Assembly: GCF_025562755.1 (NCBI RefSeq)
Contig: NZ_CP103300.1
Location: 2,915,001-2,979,000, forward strand
Direction of reading: 5' to 3'
From: Endozoicomonas euniceicola
GTDB lineage: Bacteria; Pseudomonadota; Gammaproteobacteria; Pseudomonadales; Endozoicomonadaceae
Length of the DNA: 64,000 nt
The notes under the pieces are model-generated. The model was not told the origin of the DNA. It ran no database searches and worked only from the letters and a program-made list of their open reading frames with translations. Positions 27,122-34,496 of the stretch are shown piece after piece. Each line of letters begins with the position of its first letter. The first letter of the stretch is position 1. The translations under genes were made by a program, and so were the position numbers.

Positions 27122-28228
27122 TCAGCGGGTCAGATAGGTGTGCATGAACTTCGTGATACCGGCCATATCGTCAATGGCAATGTACTCTTCCGTTGTATGC
27201 ACTTTAGCCATACCGGTCGACAGGTTAACCGTCCTGATGCCTTTCTCGCTGAAAATGTTAGCGTCGCTGCCACCGCCCGTTGGCATGGTCTTGCCTGCAA
27301 CGCCCGCTTCTGCAAAGGCGGCTTTTACTTCTTCAACCAGCGGGTCGTTGTCGTCCATCTGGAAAGCGTTGTAGGCGCGGGTAGAAATAATTTCGATTTC
27401 TGCACCGTGCTTTTCGGCAGCGGCTTCAAAGGTTTTTACCATGTGCTCAACCTGGTCAGCCAGCTTGTTGTCGTTGGTTGAACGGGCTTCTGCGTCGATG
27501 AACAGGTCCGGCATAACAATGTTGGTAGCCTGACCACCTTTTACCACACCAATGTTGGCGGTGGTTTCTTCGTCGATGCGCGACAGCTTCATGTTGGAAA
27601 TCGCATCGGCAGCAACGGTCAGGGCATTGATGCCTTCTTCCGGAGCCAGGCCCGCATGAGCTGGACGACCAGTGATGTTTACTTTGATGTTTTGCTGACC
27701 CGGCGCAACGGTAATAATAGTGCCGATTGGACCACCTGAATCCAGAACGATGCAGTTTTTGGACTCTACGTGAGACATATCAAACTGCTTGGAACCGTGC
27801 AGACCGCCTTCTTCATGAACCGTAAAGGCGAGTTCGATGGTTTTGTGCTTCAGACCCTGTTCCTTAATGGAACGAACGGCTTCCATAATGGCAGCGATAC
27901 CGGATTTGTCGTCACCACCCAGAATGGTGTTGCCCGCAGAACGGATAATGCCGTTTTCAATAACAGGTTCAATATCGTTACCCGGAGCCACGGTGTCCAT
28001 GTGGCTGCTCAGCAGAATGCTGCCTTCCAGATCACCTGGCAGGTTAGCGTAGAGGTTGAAGCCATTGGAAACCTCAGCCGTCACCGGCAGCTTTTCAACA
28101 CGGAAACCCATTTCAGCCAATTGTTCAGCCAGAACTTCAGCAATGGCCTTTTCGTTACCGGATTCACTGTTGATTTTCACCAGGTCAACGAAGTGCTGGA
28201 CAAGTCTGTCTTGATTGATCTTGGACAT
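27122..28228 (-). CDS. M20 family metallopeptidase, PepT-like
   Basis: A 368-aa cytoplasmic Zn peptidase. Metal ligands and catalytic residues are LSSHMDTVAPG (His, Asp), NTILGGDDKSG (bridging Asp), AFTVHEEGGLHGS (catalytic and binding Glu), VLDSGG and the final GMAKVHTTEEY His. The central lid domain (GRPAHAGLAPEEGINA) is intact. It resembles tripeptide aminopeptidase T and the related YqjE/PepT2 proteins; substrates are short peptides. Confidence 0.9.
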   Translation of the reverse strand: MSKINQDRLVQHFVDLVKINSESGNEKAIAEVLAEQLAEMGFRVEKLPVTAEVSNGFNLYANLPGDLEGSILLSSHMDTVAPGNDIEPVIENGIIRSAGNTILGGDDKSGIAAIMEAVRSIKEQGLKHKTIELAFTVHEEGGLHGSKQFDMSHVESKNCIVLDSGGPIGTIITVAPGQQNIKVNITGRPAHAGLAPEEGINALTVAADAISNMKLSRIDEETTANIGVVKGGQATNIVMPDLFIDAEARSTNDNKLADQVEHMVKTFEAAAEKHGAEIEIISTRAYNAFQMDDNDPLVEEVKAAFAEAGVAGKTMPTGGGSDANIFSEKGIRTVNLSTGMAKVHTTEEYIAIDDMAGITKFMHTYLTR

Positions 28229-28369
28229 AGTTTACCTTCTTCAGGCCTTTCAGCCCGAGACAACCTGTATTAATGATGTATGGATATCAAAGATAATGGA
28301 TTTTTTATCGGTGGTCATAGGGTGAAGTACTTACGGTGTCGTTTTTGTTATAAGGCTCCGTAAGCATTT

Positions 28370-28417
28370 TTAGCAAAATCGTCGTAAACCCTCGCCCAAT
28401 GCGGGCGGGGATATAAG
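28370..28417. repeat. IS left-end hairpin region, shared with a solo copy at 37894-37941
   Basis: These 48 bp are identical to 37894-37941. They contain the subterminal hairpin CCCTCGCCC-AATGC-GGGCGGGG, the probable TnpA recognition structure. Confidence 0.85.
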
Positions 28418-28443
28418 ACGGGAAGGCGCAGAGCCTTCCGCCA

Positions 28444-28872
28444 TCAATCTGGTGTACTCTGGCTATTAACGTAGTCCTTCAGAGTCTCGATAGTTGCACC
28501 GCCAGCACTGCAAGCAAAGTAAGACCTTGACCACATTAAGCCTGCTTTGCTCTGAGCAGTAAGGTGGGTATTCAGCATTCGCAACCGTCTTGATGATGTT
28601 GATTTGAGATTATTTACCATGACACTGATAGCCAGTTTTGGTGGGTAGGTCACCAACAGGTGTACGTGATCTTTTTCGCCATCCATTTCAAGTAACTGGC
28701 ATTCCAGTTTTTCACATGCACTCTCGAACGACTCCCGTAACTGCTTGATCATATAGCCATCAAAAAGCTTTCGTCTGTACTTTGTCGTGAACACCAAATG
28801 AACAACCAGCTTGGTAACGCTATGTCGTTTGCGAAGATACCCTTTAAGCAAATCTTTATTGTGTGCGCTCAC
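28444..28872 (-). CDS. tnpA: IS200/IS605 transposase TnpA (Y1 HUH)
   Basis: A 142-aa protein from GTG 28872. KLVVHLVFTTKYRRKLF begins the fold, and the HUH metal-binding motif is H-V-H (KDHVHLLVTYPP). The catalytic Tyr is most likely in the W-S-R-S-Y-F segment or the TLKDYV segment near the C-terminus. Y1 transposases cut and rejoin single-stranded DNA at subterminal hairpins. The GTG start gives the normal length; an upstream ATG (28974) would add a hydrophobic 34-aa leader foreign to the family. Confidence 0.92.
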   Translation of the reverse strand: MSAHNKDLLKGYLRKRHSVTKLVVHLVFTTKYRRKLFDGYMIKQLRESFESACEKLECQLLEMDGEKDHVHLLVTYPPKLAISVMVNNLKSTSSRRLRMLNTHLTAQSKAGLMWSRSYFACSAGGATIETLKDYVNSQSTPD

Positions 28873-28937
28873 TTGAAAACCTCTTTCAAATACCTGTAAT
28901 ATGAAGATTATATTAATGAGCACTGAAATAATGTTCC

Positions 28938-30110
28938 ATGCTGAGAGCCACCAAAGTACGAATCTATCCAACATCAGAGCAGGCGGAATTTCTCGACCGT
29001 CAGTTTGATGCTGTGCGGTTCGTATGGAACAAGGCCCTGGCTATTAAGGTTCATTATTACAAGGTTCGTGGGCAGAGCCTTTCTCCCAAAAAACACCTGA
29101 AGCCCTTGCTGGCAAAAGCCAAGAAAAGCCGAAAGTACTCATGGCTGAAAAACGCTGACTCTATTGCACTGCAACAGGCCACTATCAATCTGGATACGGC
29201 CTTTCAAAACTTTTTCAATCCCAAATTGCAGGCAAGATTTCCTCGCTTCAAGAAAAAGCATGGCAAGCAAAGTAGCTACCATTGTACGTCTGTCTCTGTG
29301 GGCGATAACTGGATAAAAATCCCCAAGTGCAAGCCCATAAGGGCTAAAGTGCATCGTGAAATAGTGGGTAAGGTGAAGTCTATCACCCTGAGCAGAACGC
29401 TAACCGGCAAGTATTTTGCCTCCATATTGGCTGATGATACCCAGGAACAACCAAAACAGATTGATAATCTTGAAGCTAATCAGGTTGTCGGTGTTGATAT
29501 GGGGATTACTGATCTGGCTATCACCAGTACCGGCCATAAGACTGGCAATCCTCGCTTTCTGAAAAAAGCACAACGTAACCTGAAAAGAAAACAACAGGCT
29601 CTATCTCGCTGCAAGAAAGGCTCAAAAGGTAGGCACAAAGCCCGTTTATTGGTGGCAAAGGCGCATGAGCGTGTAGCCTTTGCCCGTAATGATTTTCAGC
29701 ATAAGCTATCAAAACAACTCATTGACGAAAACCAAGCGGTGATTGTGGAGACACTGAAAGTTAAAAACATGCTCAAGAACAAGCGTCTTGCTCGTTCTAT
29801 TGCTGATGCTGGCTGGCACTCACTGATAACCAAACTCGAATACAAGGCAAAGCAGGAAGGTAAACATCTGGTGAAGATAGACCAGTGGTTTGCATCCTCT
29901 AAAACTTGCTCAGTCTGCGATTTGAAACAGGAAAAAATGCCATTGAGAATCCGATCATGGGAGTGTAGCTGTGGTGCTATCCATGACCGGGATATTAATG
30001 CAGCTCGCAATATCAAGAAGCAAGGCATATTGAAATTAAAGGCGGAAGGACTGTCCGTTTCTGCTGATGGAGGCTTGCGTAAATCCGGCATACTGTCGGT
30101 TGCTGCCTAA
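28938..30110 (+). CDS. tnpB: TnpB RNA-guided nuclease (IS605 OrfB)
   Basis: A 390-aa ancestor-type relative of Cas12. The RuvC acidic residues are all present: Asp187 in VGVDMG, Glu271 in IVETLKV, and Asp350/Asp352 in HDRDINAARN. The zinc finger (CSVCDLKQ ... CSCG) sits between the second and third. An N-terminal HTH_OrfB_IS605 domain opens with MLRATKVRIYPTSEQ. TnpB cuts DNA matching a guide RNA made from the element's right end, which favours retention of the element. All key residues are intact. Confidence 0.93.
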   Translation: MLRATKVRIYPTSEQAEFLDRQFDAVRFVWNKALAIKVHYYKVRGQSLSPKKHLKPLLAKAKKSRKYSWLKNADSIALQQATINLDTAFQNFFNPKLQARFPRFKKKHGKQSSYHCTSVSVGDNWIKIPKCKPIRAKVHREIVGKVKSITLSRTLTGKYFASILADDTQEQPKQIDNLEANQVVGVDMGITDLAITSTGHKTGNPRFLKKAQRNLKRKQQALSRCKKGSKGRHKARLLVAKAHERVAFARNDFQHKLSKQLIDENQAVIVETLKVKNMLKNKRLARSIADAGWHSLITKLEYKAKQEGKHLVKIDQWFASSKTCSVCDLKQEKMPLRIRSWECSCGAIHDRDINAARNIKKQGILKLKAEGLSVSADGGLRKSGILSVAA

Positions 30111-30190
30111 GAAATCAGAAGCCTCACCCGATAGGGTGGGGAGCAGTCACTAAGTGCATTTTCGCATTAGTGGGAGATATTTGTTCGCTT
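30060..30190 (+). ncRNA. Probable omega (right-end) guide RNA scaffold of TnpB
   Basis: In characterised elements the guide RNA overlaps the tnpB 3' end and the right end, and its last bases lie outside the element. Here two hairpins follow the stop: CCTCACCC / GGGTGGGG (30122-30141) and CACTAA ... TTAGTG (30148-30172). The limits are approximate and inferred from family knowledge; only the hairpins are visible. Confidence 0.4.
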
Positions 30191-30360
30191 CATGGCTTTC
30201 AGGTTTTGCTTGCACGGAATAAGCACAGGTTATGGTAGCTATTAGTACCTACTTCGGGGTGGCTTGACGGGATTTCAGTATCGTAAATTTTTTTTTACAA
30301 TTCGCAACGATTAAAAGCTGTTTTTCTGTTGTTTCAACACATACATGCTGCACTGGCTGA

Positions 30361-30385
30361 AGGGGCATTTTAATGCTCCTTTTTA
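30361..30385 (+). terminator. Terminator before the capsule locus
   Basis: AGGGGCATT / AATGCTCCT (one G-U pair) followed by TTTTTAT. It would stop transcription coming from the IS before the JUMPstart/ops region. Confidence 0.65.
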
Positions 30386-30404
30386 TTGGGTACGTTTGAG
30401 TACT

Positions 30405-30448
30405 GTTTAGCCAGCATGCAGTGAGTTGATGGGCGGTAGCGTGCTTTT
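30405..30448 (+). promoter_or_regulatory. JUMPstart with ops element (RfaH site) upstream of kpsM
   Basis: GTTTAGCCAG is followed by GGGCGGTAGCGTGCTTTTTTC. This matches the JUMPstart/ops sequence found in leaders of polysaccharide operons, where RfaH loads on paused RNA polymerase and suppresses termination. It lies 34 bp before kpsM. Confidence 0.88.
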
Positions 30449-30481
30449 TTCTGTTTGATTCCAGATGAATTAGAAATATTA

Positions 30482-31261
30482 ATGGAAAAACGTTCCTCAT
30501 TTCAGATACAGCTTGCTGTTATTAATGCGTTAATCTCCCGTGAGTTAAAGACAAGATTTGGGCAGTATCGCCTGGGAATAGCATGGGCTTTTCTTGAGCC
30601 GATTATCGGGATTTCAATATTCATGGTGATGTTCCACTTTCGTGGAATGTCTGCAGTAGGGGGGCTGGATGCCCCTGTTTTTCTCGCCCTGGGTATGGGG
30701 CCTTTAACTTTTTTTACGAAGGTTATCAATCAATGCATGACCGCTGTAGGAGCCAATAAAAACCTTCTTATTTATCGGCAGGTCAGGGTTTTTGACTTTT
30801 TCTGGACACGGTTCATTCTTGAAGCCGTTGTTTCTCTGATTGTATTGGTGAGCATTTTTGTTGCAATGTGGTGGATGGGCTTTGATATCACAGTCAACAA
30901 TACACTGAAGTTTGTCCTGGTCTTTTCCCTGTTAGCCTTCCTGGGTTTTGGTGTCGGCCTTGCTTTTGGGGTTATTAATACGATCTTTCCTGAACCGGGT
31001 AAATTTCTGCCAGTACTTATGCGCCCCCTCATGTTTATCTCTGCAACCTTTTTCTCAATTAATGAAATACCCGTGGCGGCCCAGGACTATTTACTGTGGA
31101 ACCCTCTGGTACATGCCTTTGAACTAATGAGATCCTGTTTTTCAGAGTCTTATAATGTTTCTCTGGTTAGCCTTGAGTATCTGGGTTTGTGTTCATTGGT
31201 TGTCATGACCATTGGCATGATCATGTTTCGGGCTAACTGGCGAAAAATGCTGACCATATGA
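30482..31261 (+). CDS. kpsM: Capsule ABC exporter permease KpsM
   Basis: ABC-2 type membrane subunit of 259 aa (from ATG 30482; a TTG at 30455 is possible) with six membrane helices. RELKTRFGQYRLGIAWAFLEP is the conserved amphipathic start of KpsM/BexB/CtrC, and EPGKFLPVLMRPLMFISATFFS is the late conserved stretch. With KpsT it moves lipid-linked capsule polymer across the inner membrane. The stop overlaps the kpsT start by 4 bp. Confidence 0.93.
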   Translation: MEKRSSFQIQLAVINALISRELKTRFGQYRLGIAWAFLEPIIGISIFMVMFHFRGMSAVGGLDAPVFLALGMGPLTFFTKVINQCMTAVGANKNLLIYRQVRVFDFFWTRFILEAVVSLIVLVSIFVAMWWMGFDITVNNTLKFVLVFSLLAFLGFGVGLAFGVINTIFPEPGKFLPVLMRPLMFISATFFSINEIPVAAQDYLLWNPLVHAFELMRSCFSESYNVSLVSLEYLGLCSLVVMTIGMIMFRANWRKMLTI

Positions 31262-31911
31262 TAGTTTTTGATAACGTCACTAAATACTATCCAACACCGC
31301 GCGGCAGGCATTACATTCTTAAAGATGTAACGCTTGAGCTGCCGGGGGATAAAAATATCGGTGTGTTTGGTGCCAACGGCAGTGGCAAGTCAACACTGAT
31401 GCGCCTGTTGGCAGGAACGGATTTCCCCAATACCGGACGCATCTCCATTAAGGGCAATGTATCCTGGCCATTGGGTCTTTCCGGCTATCAGGGCAGTATG
31501 ACCGGTCGCGAAAATGCTGAGTTTGTTTGCCGGATTTACGGTAAAAGTAAGGCAGAGATTAAAGAAAAGCTCGCCTATATCAAAGAGTTTTCAGAAATCG
31601 GTCACTTCTTTGAAATGCCATTAAAAAGCTACTCATCTGGTATGCGTTCTAAATTTTCATTTGCAGTCAGCATGGCTTTTGATTTTGATTATTATTTGAT
31701 AGATGAATTGACATCCGTAGGTGATAAACGATTTAAGCAGAAGTGCAAAGAAACCTTTGATGCAAAAAAGGACGTGGCAAATTTCCTGTTTGTTTCCCAT
31801 AACCTCAATGAGTTAAAGCGTCAGTGTGACATAGGTATTTACATTAAGGACGGTAAAATACATGTTCACGATAGTATTGATGACGCAATTGCAGCTTATA
31901 ACGCTATGTAA
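31258..31911 (+). CDS. kpsT: Capsule ABC exporter ATPase KpsT
   Basis: A 217-aa ATPase partner of KpsM. Walker A GANGSGKST, signature KSYSSGMRSKFSF, Walker B YYLIDELTSVGD and switch FVSHN are complete. The short form lacks a carbohydrate-binding C-terminal domain, as in group 2 capsule exporters (BexA/CtrD) rather than Wzt of O-antigen systems. Confidence 0.94.
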   Translation: MIVFDNVTKYYPTPRGRHYILKDVTLELPGDKNIGVFGANGSGKSTLMRLLAGTDFPNTGRISIKGNVSWPLGLSGYQGSMTGRENAEFVCRIYGKSKAEIKEKLAYIKEFSEIGHFFEMPLKSYSSGMRSKFSFAVSMAFDFDYYLIDELTSVGDKRFKQKCKETFDAKKDVANFLFVSHNLNELKRQCDIGIYIKDGKIHVHDSIDDAIAAYNAM

Positions 31912-31937
31912 CAGTTTTTGGTTCATTAACACTATTT

Positions 31938-33203
31938 ATGACTGACACGAAACAAAAAACGCCTGATCTAAAAAAGGTTGCCAATAAACCTCAGGCCATC
32001 CCGGCAAACAAACCTGCAACGGTTGAAGTCAACAAGAAAAAAGCCGACATTGTTGAACTGCCTAAAGCCAGAAAAAAACCACAACCACCACAAAACAAGT
32101 GGATAAAGCTGGCCAGAAAACATCTGTTACACAAACAGGCTGGTCGCTGGTTTGTTGGAATGGTGGCAGCACCGTGGGCTCTGTCTGCGATTTACTACAC
32201 CGGCTTTGCTTCTGATCGCTACGTATCTGAAGCCAGCTTTATGATTGAAAAGAATAACGGCAGCGGAAGCTCAATCGAAGGATTAAGCCTTTTTGGTGTT
32301 ACCCCTCAGGCCAGCAACGACCAGCGCATTCTTGAAACCTTTATCAAGTCTCCGGATATGCTCTACTATCTGGACGAAAAAGCAGGCTTGCGACAGCACT
32401 ACGAAACCGGCGACTTTTTATCCCGCCTTGCCTCTGAAGAGACCCACGAAGGTTTTCTTGAGTTTTATCGTGACCATATGCAGGTTCGGTTAAACGACAC
32501 TAACGGTATGCTGGACCTGGAAATTCAGGGCTTCTCGCCTGAATTTGCTCAGAAACTAGCTGGACTGGTGCTGGAACGCAGTGAAGCTTTCGTTAATGAA
32601 ATCAGTCATAACCTGGCTGGTGAGCAGCTGAAATTTGTGCAGGATGAGGTGGCCCTGTCCGAACAGCGCCTGAAGGATTACACCGCACAACTGGTCGCTT
32701 TCCAGAACGAAACCGGAATGCTCAGTGTCAGCGAACAGGGGGCAGCCCTGAACACCATTATGAATGAGTTGCAGGCAGATCTGATCCGTAACCAGACCGA
32801 ACTGCAAACCCTCACTTCCTATCTAAACGACAGATCACCACAGGTTGTAGCACTTAAGCAGCGTATTAATGCCCTGCAAAAACAATTAAGCACTGAAAAG
32901 GATAGGTTAACCGACAGTGACGCTACCACCCTGAACGATTTGGCCGCTAAGCAGAAGGAATTGCAGCTTGATCTTGACCTTGCGACAAAGGCTTATTCGT
33001 CGGCACTGGTGGCCCTGGAAGGCGCAAGAACCGAAGCCAGCCGCAAGCTGAAACAACTGGTGGTAGTGAGTAGCCCGCATCTGTCAGAGGAAGCTAAATA
33101 CCCAAGAGTTGCTTACACGCTAACCAACATTCTTCTTATTCTTTTGGCACTATATGCTTTGGTTCGTATGATGCGTGCAACCATTCGAGAGCATAGAGAC
33201 TGA
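31938..33203 (+). CDS. kpsE: Capsule export periplasmic adaptor KpsE
   Basis: Polysaccharide co-polymerase-type protein of 421 aa linking the inner-membrane exporter to the outer-membrane channel. It has a Lys/Pro-rich cytoplasmic N-terminus (about 70 aa, longer than usual), a first membrane helix near 75-95, a periplasmic coiled coil (about 200-370: LSEQRLKDYTAQLVAFQNE) and a second helix at the C-terminus (TLTNILLILLALYALVRM). SDRYVSEASFMIE is the Wzz-type start. Confidence 0.92.
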   Translation: MTDTKQKTPDLKKVANKPQAIPANKPATVEVNKKKADIVELPKARKKPQPPQNKWIKLARKHLLHKQAGRWFVGMVAAPWALSAIYYTGFASDRYVSEASFMIEKNNGSGSSIEGLSLFGVTPQASNDQRILETFIKSPDMLYYLDEKAGLRQHYETGDFLSRLASEETHEGFLEFYRDHMQVRLNDTNGMLDLEIQGFSPEFAQKLAGLVLERSEAFVNEISHNLAGEQLKFVQDEVALSEQRLKDYTAQLVAFQNETGMLSVSEQGAALNTIMNELQADLIRNQTELQTLTSYLNDRSPQVVALKQRINALQKQLSTEKDRLTDSDATTLNDLAAKQKELQLDLDLATKAYSSALVALEGARTEASRKLKQLVVVSSPHLSEEAKYPRVAYTLTNILLILLALYALVRMMRATIREHRD

Positions 33204-33274
33204 TAAAAGTGCTATTGGGGAGGCAGCAACATACAATAATGGCTTTGAGCAACGTAAAACTTCAGGGTTAGTTT

Positions 33275-33970
33275 ATGACATGCACCGACAAGCACTGGAA
33301 CATGAAGCCCAATCATCGAATGGCTAAGCAGCTTGCTGTACGTGATCTGGCTTGTTTGGTCTACGATGCGGTTAATCTTGAAGGCGTTGCCATGACGCTT
33401 CCCGAAGTTCAAACGCTTCTGGATGGAATAACGGTTGGTGGGCATAAAATAAGCGACCAGAATATGGCTCTGAATCAGGCTGAAACCTGGAAACGTCTGT
33501 TTGCTCTGGTTGAGCAGAAGCAGTTTGCATTTTCGAAAGCTACCGCACTGCTTTTACACAGTATTGCGGGCAAGGATGAAGCTCTGGAGTGGGGCGTTTT
33601 TCGAACTGGTAATGTGACGATTAGTGGGTCAGAGTACGAGCCGCCTGCTCCCGGTGCGCTGGATAGCATCTGGAAAAGCATTGAACAGGATGTTGCCAAA
33701 AAAGATGATATTTACGATAAGGCAGTTGCCGCATTCTTACAGTTGGCAAGAGCCCAGTTCTTTTGGGATGTGAACAAACGAATGGGGCGATTTATGATGA
33801 ATGGCATCTTGCTATCAGCAGGTTATCCGCTCATCAACGTTGTGGCTAAACGACAACAAGAGTTCAATCGCCTGATGCTGGATTTCTATCAGTCTAATGA
33901 TATGCAGCCCATGAACGCATTTCTGAGAAGCTGCCTGAATCCAAAAATCATACAGAATTTTCAGACATAA
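33275..33970 (+). CDS. Fic-like protein with degenerate active-site motif
   Basis: A 231-aa Fic-fold protein: the motif region reads ARAQFFWDVNKRMGRFMMNG where active Fic enzymes have HPFxDGNGRxxR. The catalytic His is Gln, and GNGR has become VNKR, so AMPylation activity is doubtful. Similar His-less members exist, as far as I recall, so this may be a subfamily trait rather than decay. It sits between kpsE and kpsD, whose products work together, and so interrupts the export operon. Codon usage resembles its neighbours. Confidence 0.7.
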   Translation: MTCTDKHWNMKPNHRMAKQLAVRDLACLVYDAVNLEGVAMTLPEVQTLLDGITVGGHKISDQNMALNQAETWKRLFALVEQKQFAFSKATALLLHSIAGKDEALEWGVFRTGNVTISGSEYEPPAPGALDSIWKSIEQDVAKKDDIYDKAVAAFLQLARAQFFWDVNKRMGRFMMNGILLSAGYPLINVVAKRQQEFNRLMLDFYQSNDMQPMNAFLRSCLNPKIIQNFQT

Positions 33971-33974
33971 TTAG

Positions 33975-34009
33975 TTGGCTGTTGGCTGTTGGCTGTTGGC
34001 TTTTAGCTG
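33975..34009. repeat. Heptamer array (TTGGCTG)n, left arm of a four-helix-bundle cassette
   Basis: Three TTGGCTG units plus TTGGCTT and TTAGCTG. On the minus strand the array supplies the last codons and the TAA stop of the four-helix-bundle pseudogene. It faces the GCCAAAA array at 34407-34455 in inverted orientation. Confidence 0.85.
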
Positions 34010-34353
34010 TTGGTGGTTTCGATTTTGTTTTTGAGGCTGTTTATCATTTTGGCGATTTTGTTGCATTGGTTCAGGTAGTTTTGTTTTTCATGTGCTGACA
34101 GGTAACCGACCTGCTCAGCAATGGTTAGCTGAGTTCTTAGCTCAGCGCATGAGCCAAGGCTAATACAAAGGAACTGAATCTTTTCTTTGTTTCCTTTACG
34201 GCTCATACCCTCTGCAATATTGGAAGGAACGGACAGTGAGGATCAGGTGATCTGGTCTTTAAAACCAAAATCCCGACAATATTTAAAAGAGAGTATGACC
34301 TTAGTGCAAAGTTCAACGGCTTCTTGCCAAACCAGTAGTCGTTCAAAATTCAT
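34003..34353 (-). pseudogene. Four-helix-bundle (S23/bAvd-like) protein, interrupted by an in-frame TGA
   Basis: Reading from ATG 34353 gives MNFERLLVWQEAVELCTKVI, continues to FGFKDQIT, meets TGA at 34243-34245 and goes on in the same frame as SSLSVPSNIAEGMSRK, then KEKIQFLCISLGSCAELRTQ. The family normally has Q-I-T/R-R-S-S-x-S-V-P-S-N-I-A-E-G, so TGA replaces an Arg codon (CGA to TGA is one transition). Apart from this stop the 116-codon frame is complete. It is a different subfamily from the 23S IVS protein but has the same fold and length. Its last codons lie in a heptamer array. Confidence 0.85.
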
Positions 34354-34406
34354 AATTCTTTTTTTTAAATCGTTAACAAAGTAGAAGCCCACTCACCATC
34401 TGTCCA

Positions 34407-34455
34407 GCCAAAAGCCAAAAGCCAAAAGCCAAAAGCCAAAAGCCAAAAGCCAAAA
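34407..34455. repeat. Heptamer array (GCCAAAA)x7 upstream of kpsD
   Basis: Seven perfect tandem copies. The array ends 42 bp before the kpsD start codon and is the right arm of the cassette that encloses the four-helix-bundle pseudogene. Confidence 0.95.
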
Positions 34456-34496
34456 CTATTTTTTCATAACTCAAAAAAGATAGCGCATAAGCTGTC

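Larger units (their letters stand above)
28360..30200 (+). mobile_element. IS200/IS605-family insertion sequence with divergent tnpA and tnpB
   Basis: About 1.8 kb. A left-end hairpin (CCCTCGCCC / GGGCGGGG, 28390-28410) precedes tnpA on the minus strand, tnpB runs on the plus strand, and a right-end hairpin (CCTCACCC-GATA-GGGTGGGG, 30122-30141) follows. The ends carry no long terminal inverted repeats, as expected for Y1-transposase elements, which move as single strands. The exact tips are estimates, since the cleavage tetranucleotides cannot be read off a single copy. Both genes are open, so the element may be active. Confidence 0.85.

Noticed and set aside
34407..34455. GCCAAAA and other 7-bp arrays as CRISPR or iterons of an origin
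   Set aside because: Units are too short and contiguous for CRISPR, there is no replication initiator gene nearby, and similar arrays lie inside coding genes.
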